Shown: positions 55,809-64,000, counted from the first letter of the stretch. The stretch is 64,000 nt of DNA from Candidatus Chloroploca mongolica (GCF_004762035.2 NZ_SIJK02000021.1:37203-101202); one strand, 5' to 3'. The notes: a model not told the origin generated them from the letters alone. Program-made: numbers and translations.

Positions 55809-57065
55809 ATGCGCTACCTGTTCAAACTCATTGCCTCTATCCTTATGTTAAGCTGTCTTGCCTTGTTGAGCGGGCTTGTGCCTGCCATTCCGGCGAGTCT
55901 GGCGGCCCCGGTTGCGCAGAACCCAGCGCAGGCGGGGCTCGTCGTGCGGTTTGGCGATGGCAGGGTCGAGAAGGCATGCGTTAATCTTGGCGCAACGGGG
56001 GAGATGACGGGGGAACAGGCGTTACGTGCGTCAGGGCTAACTACTATTGTTGCCTTTGATCCAGGGGCTGGGTCTGCTGTCTGCAAGATCGAACAGGTAG
56101 GCTGCAATTATCCCGCCGAGGGCTGTTTCTGTCAGTGTACGCTTGCCCCAGGCCAGCAGTGTCGTTACTGGGCTTACTATCAATGGAATAACAACGACTG
56201 GGTCTTTTCACAGGGGGGCTCGAGCTCGCGCATCCTGCGGGATGGCGATGTTGACGGCTGGTCGTGGGGGCCAGGTGGCATTGGCCTTGGCGTAGAACCG
56301 CCTGCCGTGCCTTTTGAAGAGATCTGTGTGCCACCGGCGACCGCAACGCCCACGGCGACCGCGACACCCACGGCGACTGCGACACCCACGGCGACTGCAA
56401 CGCCAACCGCGACCAGCGCCGCGACGGCCACGCCTCAGCCAACCGATGCGCCTGCTGCACCACCTCCGCCCACCGATGCGCCGGTGATCATGCCGGTGGC
56501 AACGAGTACGCCGCAACCCTCGCCGACGACCGTGACCGCAACGGCGCTGCCTGCCACGTCAACCACGCAACCCACATCAACGCCCGTGCCTCCAACGCCG
56601 ACGCTAGCGCCACCTTCGCCGACCGTCGCAAGCACGGCAACGCCCGCACCTGGTCTCCCTGAAGTTCCCTCCATTGCACCCCCAACGCCAGTGAGCGAGG
56701 CTGCAGTGATCTCGACGCAGCCCGATCCTGCCTACGAAACGACGCCCGAAGAGACGCCCGATCAGACGATGGCCCTGATCGCCCTGATAACTCCTTCGCC
56801 CGCTCCGGTCTGGCTGCCGATGGTGCAACAGGCAGGGGCTGAACCGACAGTGGTGCGACCGACCATCACGTTCCAGGAACCGACAACCATCCCGGTGGCA
56901 ACGGCAACCCCGACCGCCACGCCTGAGCCGTCGCCAACGGCGGCGCCCGCACCGACGCCAGCGTCAACCAATCAGCGCCAGGGCCTGACCTGGTTTCTGG
57001 TGATGAGCATGACACTTGCCGGGGCACTCGTTGTGGCACGTTCACGCCGTGAACCAGGGACGTGA
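55809..57065 (+). CDS. Membrane-anchored DUF4430-like protein, copy 2 (full length)
   Basis: 418 residues. Residues 1-178 are identical to copy 1, followed by a Thr/Pro/Ala-rich stalk of TATPTATATPT-type repeats (about 180-390, probably glycosylated or extended) and a C-terminal membrane helix GLTWFLVMSMTLAGALVV with basic tail RSRREPGT. This is the likely original form: a DUF4430 domain held away from the membrane. It lies directly before the ECF S-component gene. Confidence 0.8.
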   Translation: MRYLFKLIASILMLSCLALLSGLVPAIPASLAAPVAQNPAQAGLVVRFGDGRVEKACVNLGATGEMTGEQALRASGLTTIVAFDPGAGSAVCKIEQVGCNYPAEGCFCQCTLAPGQQCRYWAYYQWNNNDWVFSQGGSSSRILRDGDVDGWSWGPGGIGLGVEPPAVPFEEICVPPATATPTATATPTATATPTATATPTATSAATATPQPTDAPAAPPPPTDAPVIMPVATSTPQPSPTTVTATALPATSTTQPTSTPVPPTPTLAPPSPTVASTATPAPGLPEVPSIAPPTPVSEAAVISTQPDPAYETTPEETPDQTMALIALITPSPAPVWLPMVQQAGAEPTVVRPTITFQEPTTIPVATATPTATPEPSPTAAPAPTPASTNQRQGLTWFLVMSMTLAGALVVARSRREPGT

Positions 57066-57173
57066 TAGCAATTGAAATTGAGCAATCCGCATAGAGCTAT
57101 TGCTGCCAGAGCGCATGGGAACGCCATGCACGGCAATCTGCAAGCCAAAATCTGCAATCTGAAATGGTCTGAC

Positions 57174-57998
57174 ATGCGTGACCGGTTGATGAGCGGAATG
57201 ATCATTGGGTTCACGACGGTGATCGGGATCATTGCTTTTCTCTATCCCTTCTGGTTGCCGACGGTGGCGACCGGCGGGGTCGGGGGGGCGCACGCTGGCA
57301 CAGCCCCGGTGATCCTGACGACCCTGGTGGGCCTGAGCTTTCTGGCGCTGTTGCTAGAGGCGCAGCGCGCCGCCGAGCATGCGTTGCTCGTGGCGTTGCT
57401 CGGGGTGCTCGTGGCGATGAATGCGATCCTGCGCTTCATTGATGTTGCGCTACCGTTGCCCGGCGGCTTTTCACCGATCTTCGTCCTGATCATCCTCACT
57501 GGCTATCTCTTTGGTGGCTCGTTTGGCTTTTTGATGGGTACGATGACGCTGCTCGTTTCGGCGCTGATCACCGGCGGCGTTGGCCCGTGGCTGCCCTTTC
57601 AGATGCTGACGGCGGGCTGGGTCGGTCTGACGGCACCGCTCTGTCGGGGGCCAATCCAGTTGCTTGGGGGCGTCGGGCGCTACCGCGAGGTGCTGGTGCT
57701 CGCCGTCTTTGGGGCACTCTGGGGGTTTGGGTATGGGGCAATCATGAACCTCTGGTTCTGGCCTTTTGCGAGCGGCCCGGTGGAGCAATACTGGCAGACG
57801 GGCATCGGCTTTATCGAGACGGTGCGCCGCTATCTGACCTTCTACCTTGCGACGTCGCTGCTCTGGGATGTCGCAGGGAGTCTCGGCAATGGCCTGCTCA
57901 TTGCGGCCTTTGGCGGGCCAATTCTGCGCGTCTTGCGCCGGTTCCAGCGCCGCTTTGCGTTTGTGTTGCGGCACGTACCGCTGAGTGAGGGGCTGTGA
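57174..57998 (+). CDS. cbrT: ECF transporter substrate-binding (S) component
   Basis: About 274 residues from ATG 57174; a TTG at 57072 and an ATG at 57126 are in frame but the extension is not membrane-like. Six hydrophobic segments with the pattern of ECF S proteins (GFSPIFVLIILTGYLFGGSFGFLMGTMTLLVSALITGGVGPWLPFQMLTAGWVGL). The gene order S-T-A plus riboswitch suggests a cobalamin-specific S component of the kind named CbrT; specificity is inferred. The stop overlaps the T start as GTGA. Confidence 0.8.
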   Translation: MRDRLMSGMIIGFTTVIGIIAFLYPFWLPTVATGGVGGAHAGTAPVILTTLVGLSFLALLLEAQRAAEHALLVALLGVLVAMNAILRFIDVALPLPGGFSPIFVLIILTGYLFGGSFGFLMGTMTLLVSALITGGVGPWLPFQMLTAGWVGLTAPLCRGPIQLLGGVGRYREVLVLAVFGALWGFGYGAIMNLWFWPFASGPVEQYWQTGIGFIETVRRYLTFYLATSLLWDVAGSLGNGLLIAAFGGPILRVLRRFQRRFAFVLRHVPLSEGL

Positions 57999-59026
57999 CG
58001 CCGCGCTCGCTGCTGCTGGTGCATCCGGTCACCTGGACGATCTGGCTTGGTACGACGCTGCTGACGGTGTCGCTCACGCGGAATCCGCTCTATTTGCTGC
58101 TCCTGCTCTTCGGGCTAACCCTCGTGGCCGAAACCGAACGTCCGACGGGGCGGGCGACGCCGCTTGATCCGATCTTCTTTGCGGTGATCGCGGTTTCGTT
58201 TGGGGCACTCTTCAATGCCGCGACGATCCGCTATGGCGATACGGTGCTGGTGGCGCTGCCGGCATCGTGGTGGCTGATCGGTGGGCCGATCACGCTTGAA
58301 GCCGTTGTTTTTGGCATGATCAACGGGTTGGTGCTCAGTGCGCTGGTGGCCGGATTTGGCGCATTTGGCACCGCGATGCCGATCAGTGCGCTGATCAGCC
58401 TCGTGCCCCGCGCCTTTTATCCGCTGGCCGTCGTGATGAGCGTCGCCGTCACCTATGTCCCGCTGACGATCCGGCTCGCCGGGCAAGTCCGTGAAGCCCA
58501 GCAACTCCGCGGGCATCAGGTGCGCGTCTGGCGCGACGGGCTGCCGCTGCTCTTGCCGCTGCTCATCGGCGGGCTCGAACGAGCCTTGCAACTCGCCGAA
58601 GCAATGGCGGCGCGAGGCTTCGCCGCCGATCCGCCCTCCAATCAGGTCAGAATGATGCTCGTCGGCGGACTGGCCGCGCTCTTTGCCGGGCTGCTCTTGC
58701 AGTTTGCCTGGGGGCAAGTCGTGGCGGCAAGTCTGACCCTGCTCATTGGCACTGGCCTGATCCTTTGGGCACTGCGTGAGTCGGGCCAGCAAGCCCCGCG
58801 CACGCGCTACCGCGTCTATCGCCGGGGCATCCGTGATATGATGGTGTTGCTTGGGGCCGGCCTGACCCTGATCGCCGTGCTGGCACCCTGGCCGGGGCGA
58901 GCGAGTCTCGCCTACACGCCCTACCCGACCTTGCAAATGCCAATCTTCGAGCCGCTGCTCGCCCTCGCCCTGATGGGGCTGCTGATGCCTGTGGCGGTAC
59001 GCCTGGGCGACCATTATCTACCATGA
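57995..59026 (+). CDS. ecfT: ECF transporter transmembrane (T) component
   Basis: 343 residues from GTG 57995. Two coupling signatures, REAQQLRGHQVRVW and EAMAARGFAADPP, are the Ala-Arg-Gly motifs that dock into the ATPases. It links substrate S protein to the double ATPase. Overlaps the ATPase gene by four bases. Confidence 0.9.
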   Translation: MTPRSLLLVHPVTWTIWLGTTLLTVSLTRNPLYLLLLLFGLTLVAETERPTGRATPLDPIFFAVIAVSFGALFNAATIRYGDTVLVALPASWWLIGGPITLEAVVFGMINGLVLSALVAGFGAFGTAMPISALISLVPRAFYPLAVVMSVAVTYVPLTIRLAGQVREAQQLRGHQVRVWRDGLPLLLPLLIGGLERALQLAEAMAARGFAADPPSNQVRMMLVGGLAALFAGLLLQFAWGQVVAASLTLLIGTGLILWALRESGQQAPRTRYRVYRRGIRDMMVLLGAGLTLIAVLAPWPGRASLAYTPYPTLQMPIFEPLLALALMGLLMPVAVRLGDHYLP

Positions 59027-60666
59027 TTGAGTTTGCACAACTGAGCTATCGCTACCCTGACCAGCCGCAGGTCTGTCTCGACCAGGTGAGCCTGGCGCTG
59101 CCTGCCGGGAGCTTTACGCTGGTGATCGGCCCGTCGGGCAGCGGCAAATCAACGCTGCTCCGCTGTCTAAACGGGCTCGTGCCTCACTTCAGTGGCGGCG
59201 AGGTTGCGGGCAGCGTGCGGATCGCCGCCTATGATCCCATTGCCCTCGGGCCACGGGTAATGAGTCGCCATGTCGGCATGGTCTTTCAAAGCCCCGAGGC
59301 GCAATTTGTGCTGGAGCGGGTCGAAGACGAGATCGCCTTTGCGCTGGAACATGCCGCGGTGCCACGCGAGCAACTGCGCATCAGGGTCGAAGAGGTGCTT
59401 GACCTGCTCGATCTCGCACCGCTACGCGACCGGTTGCTGACGACGCTCTCGGGAGGCGAACGCCAGCGCGTGGCAATTGCCGCAACACTCGCGTTGCAAC
59501 CAGAGGTGCTCGTGCTCGATGAACCAACGAGCCAGCTTGACCCACAATCGGCGGACGACGTCTTGCAAGCGCTGGTGCGGCTCAATCACGACCTGGGGCT
59601 GACGATCGTGCTCGCCGAGCACCGCTCCGAACGCGTCTTGCCGATGGTCGATCTGGTTGTGGCGCTTGATCGGGCCGGGCGCGTAGTCAGCGGCCACCCA
59701 CGTGAGATCTTGGCGAATAGTCCGCTCTGCCCGCCGCTGATCACCGTAGCGCGTGCCGCCGGGTGGCAACCCCTGCCCCTGAGTGTGAAAGAGGCGCGTC
59801 CCTTTGCCACGAGGCAAGGGTTGGCCCAACAGGATGCAATAGCTGTGGGGAAGACCGGGGAGGCGGGGCGGGCCAGTGCAACAGGCCCCACCAGACAGCA
59901 ACGCCCATATCTGGAAATACGTAGCCTCGAAGCAGGCTACGGCACCACACCGGTCTTGCGCAACCTGGATCTCACCATTGCGGCGGGCGAAATCACCCTG
60001 CTCATGGGGCGCAATGGCATCGGCAAAAGCACCCTGCTCAAATGCATGATCGGCCTCTTGCGGCCACGGCGAGGCGAGATCCGCATTGCAGGGCATTCCA
60101 TTGCCGGGCGCGATGTTGCCGCGATCAGCCGCGAGCTTGCCTGCCTGCCCCAGGAACCAGAAAGCATGCTCTTTGCCGACACCGTCGCCGACGAACTGCG
60201 CACCACGCTGCGCAACCACCGCCTGCCGGTGAACGAAGCGCTCATTGACGAACTGCTTGCGCAACTGGGGCTAAGCGAACGACGCGAGCGCTACCCACGC
60301 GACCTGAGCATCGGCGAACGGCAGCGGGTCGCCCTGGGGGCGATCAGCATCACGCGACCGGGAGGGTTACTGCTTGACGAACCAACGCGGGGGCTCGACT
60401 ACGAAGCCAAAGCCATGCTCGGCGGCCTCTTGCGCCAATGGAGTCGGGAAGGCACCGCGATCATCGTCGTCTCACACGATGTCGAATTTGTCGCCGAGAT
60501 TGCCGACCGCGTGCTGATTCTCGGCCAAGGCGGCCTGATTGCCGACGGCCCCCCGTGGAACGTGCTCGGCAACTCACCGCTCTTCGCCCCGCAAATCGCC
60601 CGCATCTTCCCCGGCCGCGGCTGGCTCACCGCCAGCGACGCCTTGCAAGGGTTGCAACGAGGATAA
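59023..60666 (+). CDS. ecfA: ECF transporter double ATPase (EcfA-EcfA' fusion)
   Basis: 547 residues carrying two complete ABC domains: first Walker A GPSGSGKST, signature LSGGERQRVAIA, Walker B LVLDEPTSQLD; second Walker A GRNGIGKST, signature LSIGERQRVALGA (second Gly replaced by Ile), Walker B LLLDEPTRGLD. The fused pair replaces separate A and A' subunits. Last gene of the B12 unit; a strong terminator follows. Confidence 0.93.
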   Translation: MIEFAQLSYRYPDQPQVCLDQVSLALPAGSFTLVIGPSGSGKSTLLRCLNGLVPHFSGGEVAGSVRIAAYDPIALGPRVMSRHVGMVFQSPEAQFVLERVEDEIAFALEHAAVPREQLRIRVEEVLDLLDLAPLRDRLLTTLSGGERQRVAIAATLALQPEVLVLDEPTSQLDPQSADDVLQALVRLNHDLGLTIVLAEHRSERVLPMVDLVVALDRAGRVVSGHPREILANSPLCPPLITVARAAGWQPLPLSVKEARPFATRQGLAQQDAIAVGKTGEAGRASATGPTRQQRPYLEIRSLEAGYGTTPVLRNLDLTIAAGEITLLMGRNGIGKSTLLKCMIGLLRPRRGEIRIAGHSIAGRDVAAISRELACLPQEPESMLFADTVADELRTTLRNHRLPVNEALIDELLAQLGLSERRERYPRDLSIGERQRVALGAISITRPGGLLLDEPTRGLDYEAKAMLGGLLRQWSREGTAIIVVSHDVEFVAEIADRVLILGQGGLIADGPPWNVLGNSPLFAPQIARIFPGRGWLTASDALQGLQRG

Positions 60667-60709
60667 AAGTAAGCGAGGCGACCAGCTTCGCTGGTCGCCT
60701 CGCTTACTT
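60667..60709. terminator. Bidirectional terminator hairpin
   Basis: Perfect 19-bp stem (AAGTAAGCGAGGCGACCAG and complement), 5-base loop, between ecfA and the converging His-rich gene; short A/T runs on both sides. Confidence 0.8.
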
Positions 60710-60716
60710 AAAAAAG

Positions 60717-61043
60717 TTAGGCAACGACTTCAAGGGGGCCGTGATCATCGCAATGGTCGCCGTGGACGTGGTGCAGACGCCCGTCAACGAGATAGTCGAA
60801 ATGGTCGCCGTGCGGCACCAGCGGATGCCCACAGCCGACATGACCACATGCGCAGGCAATGGGGGCGCAGCCATCAGGATTGGTTGCACTCACCGCAATC
60901 ACATGCTCATCGTAATGGCTCGCGTGGGTATGATGCAGATGCCCATCGTGCAGATAATCAACGTGACCCTCGTGGCGTACCCGTACATGGCCGCAATGCT
61001 CGCTATGCACATGCGGATGGTTCTCGTGTTGCGTACAACTCAT
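60717..61043 (-). CDS. Histidine-rich metal-binding protein
   Basis: 108 residues, about one quarter His. Two internal copies of a repeat: EGHVDYLHDGHLHHTHASHYDEH and GDHFDYLVDGRLHHVHGDHCDDH (about 26-46 and 77-98), with Cys residues between (CAPIACACGHVGCGH). Short His-rich proteins with the HxDYxxDGxxHH pattern are often annotated as zinc-related. Adjacent to an ECF corrinoid system, a zinc or cobalt buffer role is possible. AGGAG precedes ATG. Confidence 0.75.
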   Translation of the reverse strand: MSCTQHENHPHVHSEHCGHVRVRHEGHVDYLHDGHLHHTHASHYDEHVIAVSATNPDGCAPIACACGHVGCGHPLVPHGDHFDYLVDGRLHHVHGDHCDDHGPLEVVA

Positions 61044-61174
61044 TGCGTTATCTCCTCATACCATGCCTGAAAACCGTGCTGGTTTCAGCGTACCGACTGA
61101 TACGTCTATGGTACCGTATCGTGATGGTCTGACAAGGCCTTGTAGATGAGATATCATCGCAGGAGAGCGACGTT

Positions 61175-61531
61175 TTATTTGGTGCGAACACGGCGCTTGA
61201 GGTCAAGCGACGGCTGGCGAAAGCCGAGCACATCAAGCGTGCCACGCGGATAGCTCTTGATAAACCGGGTCAGGCCATTGGGATTGCGTCGCCAGAAGAG
61301 CGAGATCAGCATCGCGGTGACGAGCAACGCGATGAAGACAACCATATTGATATCAAAGCCAACGACCGAGGCTACGGCCAGGTACGCAAAGGCAAGCAGC
61401 ATCAGCAAGGCCTGTAGCGCAGGCAACAACAGCAAACGCTCACCAATCTGGCGATACGCATATAAAAACGCCACCAGATACCAGACCTCAAACAGGATCA
61501 CGCCGATAATCAGATACGTCCAGACACCCAC
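61175..61531 (-). CDS. Small multi-helix membrane protein
   Basis: 118 residues from GTG 61531 with GAGGAGG seven bases upstream. Four hydrophobic segments (GVILFEVWYLVAFLYA, LLPALQALLMLLAFAYLAVASVV, NMVVFIALLVTAMLISLF) then a basic tail. It has no recognised family and no operon partner. Confidence 0.65.
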   Translation of the reverse strand: MGVWTYLIIGVILFEVWYLVAFLYAYRQIGERLLLLPALQALLMLLAFAYLAVASVVGFDINMVVFIALLVTAMLISLFWRRNPNGLTRFIKSYPRGTLDVLGFRQPSLDLKRRVRTK

Positions 61532-61610
61532 ATTGGTTCCTCCTCATTTATATCTATAGAGGCGTGTCGGCTTTAGCCGGCTAATTGGTCTGCAAGAAAT
61601 TAATCCGGTA

Positions 61611-61658
61611 GTGCGGACTTCAGTCGGCTTCCGGCTCAGCCGACTGAAGTCCGCACTC
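61611..61658. repeat. REP-like hairpin (GTGCGGACTTCAGTCGGCT family)
   Basis: Perfect 20-bp arms (61611-61630, 61639-61658) with an 8-base loop; a related half (GTGTCGGCTTTAGCCGGC) precedes it at 61564-61582. Sister of 9030-9075 and 47859-47894. Confidence 0.65.
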
Positions 61659-61733
61659 CCATAGACACGCGCGCCAAGAACGCACCTACCCACCTTCTGA
61701 GACTTCATGATAACATATCGTAGCGAGTACCTA

Positions 61734-61742
61734 TGCTATAAT
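61734..61742 (+). promoter_or_regulatory. Extended -10 promoter of the glycosyltransferase gene
   Basis: TGCTATAAT, consensus -10 with TG extension, about 45 bases before the start codon. Confidence 0.55.
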
Positions 61743-61782
61743 CGCCGCGTGGCAAAAGCCCGCGAGTTTTAAGGATAGCAGC

Positions 61783-62544
61783 ATGACCGAGCGGCCCAGC
61801 ATTACGGCTTTCTTTCCGGCTTTCAACGATGCAGGCACCATTGGCAGTATGGTGATCAGTGTCATCGAGACTTTAGAGGATCTGACTGACGATTACGAAG
61901 TGATTGTGGTCGAGAATGGCAGCACCGATTATACCGTACAGGTGCTCGAGTCACTCGCTGCTCACTACCCGCGCCTCCGGGTCTTTACCCATCGTCAACC
62001 GCTCGGCTATGGCGGGGCCTTGCGGGTCGGCTTTGCCAGTGCCACCAAGGATCTGATCTTCTACACCGACGGTGATGCCCAGTATGACCCCCGTGAGCTA
62101 CGCCTACTGCTTGCCGCCATGCATGACGAAATTGATATCGTCAATGGCTGGAAAATCGATCGTTCTGACCCATTGCACCGCAAAATCATCGGGCGTGTCT
62201 ACCATCATACGGTCAAGTTGCTCTTTGGCTTCAAGTTACGCGATGTTGACTGCGACTTCCGGCTGATCCGGCGTGGCGTCTTTGATGTGGTCGAACTTGA
62301 GTCGGACAGTGGCACAATTTGTCTCGAGCTCGTCAAGAAGCTACAGGACGCGGGATACCGCTTTGCCGAGGTACCGGTGCATCATTACCACCGCACCTAT
62401 GGGCAGAGCCAGTTCTTCAACTTTCCGCGTCTTTGGCGTACCGGCGTGCAACTGATCCAGCTCTGGGGCAAACTGGTTGTCCGGCGTCAGCATATGAAAC
62501 AGATCGCCGCCCGTCGGCGCAAACTTGGTCTGCCTCAGCCGTAA
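61783..62544 (+). CDS. Family-2 glycosyltransferase (dolichyl-phosphate-mannose-synthase-like)
   Basis: 253 residues with AFFPAFNDAGTIGSMV at the N terminus, VVENGSTDYT, FYTDGDAQYDP (the DxD metal site) and RVYHHTVKLLFGFKLRDVDCDFRLIRR. The family transfers sugars from NDP-sugars to polyprenyl phosphate; no membrane tail is present here. AAGGA lies upstream of the ATG. Confidence 0.88.
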   Translation: MTERPSITAFFPAFNDAGTIGSMVISVIETLEDLTDDYEVIVVENGSTDYTVQVLESLAAHYPRLRVFTHRQPLGYGGALRVGFASATKDLIFYTDGDAQYDPRELRLLLAAMHDEIDIVNGWKIDRSDPLHRKIIGRVYHHTVKLLFGFKLRDVDCDFRLIRRGVFDVVELESDSGTICLELVKKLQDAGYRFAEVPVHHYHRTYGQSQFFNFPRLWRTGVQLIQLWGKLVVRRQHMKQIAARRRKLGLPQP

Positions 62545-62647
62545 GGGTTGACGCAAAGGCGCATCATCTCCACCTTGTTGCAACTATTCCCCGCTGCGCA
62601 CCGTCTCATTGACAAGTGAACGGAAGGTAGTGACGGAAGGAACAACA

Positions 62648-63130
62648 ATGAATACGACAACCCGCTTGATGCGCAGTCGCAATGATCGGATGATCGCTGG
62701 CGTGGCCGCCGGGATCGCCCGTTATCTCATCATAGATACGGCCATTGTCCGCTTGATTTTCGTCTTGCTGGCCCTCAGTGGCCCTGCGTTCCTGCTCTAC
62801 CCTTTGCTCTGGCTGATTATGCCGCAAGAACCAGCCGAGGGCGCGGGAGTGAGCCAGGTCTTTGTGGCAACAGGCAAAACGCAGCGTCTGCGTGTTGATG
62901 CGATGACTGGGGAGACCGGCGGGCCTGAACAAGAAGTGCCGATCAACAATGTCGGCGGTGGCAGGCCGCACCATGAGAGTCAGCCAGCCACCCCGGGCAA
63001 CCGGATGCTCGGCTACATGCTGCTGGGGCTCGGGGTATTTATCATTTTGCAGATCATCTGGCCCGGCTTCACCTGGATTGTTTTTCCAGCGTCGCTGGTA
63101 GCAGTGGGGATCTATTTGCTGCGCAAGTAG
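62648..63130 (+). CDS. PspC-domain envelope protein
   Basis: 160 residues from ATG 62648 (GGAAGGA upstream; frame is open 13 codons earlier). The PspC signature MIAGVAAGIARYLIIDTAIVRLIFVLLALSGPAF with a hydrophobic helix is followed by a middle linker and a second hydrophobic segment near the end (MLGYMLLGLGVFIILQIIW). Envelope-stress family; here likely a membrane protein of unknown detailed role. Confidence 0.85.
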   Translation: MNTTTRLMRSRNDRMIAGVAAGIARYLIIDTAIVRLIFVLLALSGPAFLLYPLLWLIMPQEPAEGAGVSQVFVATGKTQRLRVDAMTGETGGPEQEVPINNVGGGRPHHESQPATPGNRMLGYMLLGLGVFIILQIIWPGFTWIVFPASLVAVGIYLLRK

Positions 63131-63139
63131 AGGTGGTGC

Positions 63140-63182
63140 ATAGATCGCAGAAGGCCAGCTTTGCTGGCCTTCTGCGATCTAT
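63140..63182. terminator. Bidirectional terminator hairpin
   Basis: Perfect 20-bp stem (ATAGATCGCAGAAGGCCAGC and complement), TTT loop, between the PspC and Crp-like genes that converge. Confidence 0.75.
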
Positions 63183-63194
63183 GGGGAACGTCGG

Positions 63195-63857
63195 TTAACT
63201 TTGCGAGAGTTCGCGGAGGCGTGAAAGGTTAAGCAGGGTAATGCCCGAGCGATCAATATCGAGGAGGTGGGCATCGCGAAACTGGTTGATCACTTTGGTG
63301 ACGGTTTCGCGGTAGGCGTTGATCATCTCGGCAAGTTGCTGATGGGTGCGGCGTGGCACGCGTTGGCGTGGCTGGTTGGATTCGGGTTGGTCGCCTGACA
63401 TCTCAAGCAAGACCGATGCGAGCCGGGCGGGCACCGATTTGAAGGCCACTTCATCAATCCGGCGGCTGACCGCCAGCCGGTGTTGGCCGAGCATATCAAT
63501 CAAGGCACTCGCCAGGCCGGGGGTTGTAGCCACAGATCCACGGAGCGTGGCGGACTGTACCGCAACGACACGTACAGGCAAGAGCGCCTGCGCATACGTA
63601 TCATACGAGCCGCTACCATCGAGCGCACTGTGCCCAAAAAACTGACCTGGCTCAACCACTTTAAGCGTCAAGATCCGGCCTTCGTTGGACAATAATTGCA
63701 GACTCACCTGCCCGCTCTGCACAAAGTAGAGCGCGTGCGCGGGTTGGCCTGGTGTATACACATAACTGTGGCGCCTAAAGCCCTGGACGTTTCCCAGACG
63801 CTCAACAGTGGTCTGCAGCACATGCTGCACAGCGGCGTTACCCATCAAGGCGTCCAT
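63195..63857 (-). CDS. Crp/Fnr-family transcription regulator
   Basis: 220 residues from ATG 63857 (GGAGAAGAG upstream; frame extends 35 codons upstream without support). N-terminal cyclic-nucleotide-binding-like beta-roll (VYTPGQPAHALYFVQSGQVSLQLL, EPGQFFGHSAL), C-terminal winged helix with RRTHQQLAEMINAYRETVTKVINQF. No Cys cluster for an Fnr-type iron-sulfur site, and the effector-binding Arg/Glu positions are not obviously Crp-like; the signal is unknown. Confidence 0.88.
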   Translation of the reverse strand: MDALMGNAAVQHVLQTTVERLGNVQGFRRHSYVYTPGQPAHALYFVQSGQVSLQLLSNEGRILTLKVVEPGQFFGHSALDGSGSYDTYAQALLPVRVVAVQSATLRGSVATTPGLASALIDMLGQHRLAVSRRIDEVAFKSVPARLASVLLEMSGDQPESNQPRQRVPRRTHQQLAEMINAYRETVTKVINQFRDAHLLDIDRSGITLLNLSRLRELSQS

Positions 63858-63901
63858 AGGCTCTTCTCCACCATATCGTGAACGTATGCATTGCTTTTTA
63901 T

Positions 63902-63910
63902 ATTGTATCA
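63902..63910 (-). promoter_or_regulatory. Extended -10 of the Crp-like gene
   Basis: Minus strand TGATACAAT, about 45 bases upstream of the start codon. Confidence 0.4.
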
Positions 63911-64000
63911 CACACACCAAGCTTTTGGGGCCTTCAGCCCGCAGGCACCAGGGCTGATGCAAAGTCAGGCCCGGAACAAGAGGCGGTCGATGGCGGCCGC

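Larger units (their letters stand above)
54913..56341. repeat. 716-bp tandem duplication covering the DUF4430-like gene
   Basis: Segment 54913-55628 and segment 55629-56341 read identically at an offset of 716 bases by eye, including the intergenic hairpin block. Copy 1 ends with the last codons of the toroid gene (from GTATCTTCCGC), copy 2 continues into the original 3' part. Confidence 0.9.

Overview
The window reads as chromosomal DNA of a filamentous, probably phototrophic Chloroflexota (class Chloroflexia, near Chloroflexus/Oscillochloris). The inference rests on an OleBCD long-chain olefin cluster, an ECF cobalamin-type transporter behind a B12 riboswitch, many exported proteins with lipoprotein or Sec signals but no outer-membrane machinery, frequent long perfect hairpins between genes, and several families of short dispersed GC-rich repeats. 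No rRNA, tRNA, phage or intact insertion sequence was recognised.

Layout. 0-3 kb: HlyD-type adaptor and a double-FtsX ABC permease (cut by the window edge). 3.2-4.1 kb: PpsR-like kinase/phosphorylase, followed by about 0.85 kb of repeats. 5-8.9 kb: sugar-type binding lipoprotein coupled to a Cache-HAMP-PAS-GGDEF-EAL protein. 9.1-12 kb: secreted PGRP-type amidase with golvesin-like and PA14-like modules. 12.2-16 kb: oleB-oleC-oleD. 16.3-17.7 kb: radical SAM/SPASM enzyme plus a 70-residue peptide, a candidate RiPP locus. 17.8-24.4 kb: a 2,209-residue exported amylase-pullulanase. 24.5-30.9 kb: a patchy accessory region with repeats, restriction-modification-like gene remnants, VapBC and MazEF modules, an integron attC-like element, a membrane protein, a nitroreductase and a nonsense-riddled small gene.

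31-32.4 kb: MFS exporter behind a palindromic operator. 32.6-37.9 kb: a minus-strand operon MoxR, DUF58, LipB, and a nitrate/sulfonate-type ABC transporter. 38.1-42 kb: a coiled-coil/Gln-rich membrane protein, a zinc-ribbon protein, TatC and a long-tailed TatA/B. 42.3-46.1 kb: a complete OpuC-type compatible-solute ABC transporter. 46.2-47.7 kb: the primary sigma factor. 48-52 kb: a bactofilin-like membrane protein and a surface protein of repeated carboxypeptidase-regulatory-like domains.

52.2-60.7 kb is the most coherent system: promoter, cobalamin riboswitch and intrinsic terminator, then an exported alpha/alpha-toroid repeat protein, two DUF4430-like secreted proteins made by a near-perfect 716-bp tandem duplication, and an ECF transporter (S, T and double A). 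Domain architecture and control suggest a bacterial counterpart of intrinsic factor/transcobalamin that captures corrinoid at the surface and hands it to the ECF transporter. 60.7-64 kb: His-rich metal-binding protein, small membrane protein, family-2 glycosyltransferase, PspC protein and a Crp/Fnr regulator.

A cross-cutting observation is a short C-terminal tail of the type (Y/F)LPLVxR at the very end of several exported proteins, a possible sorting or anchoring signal.
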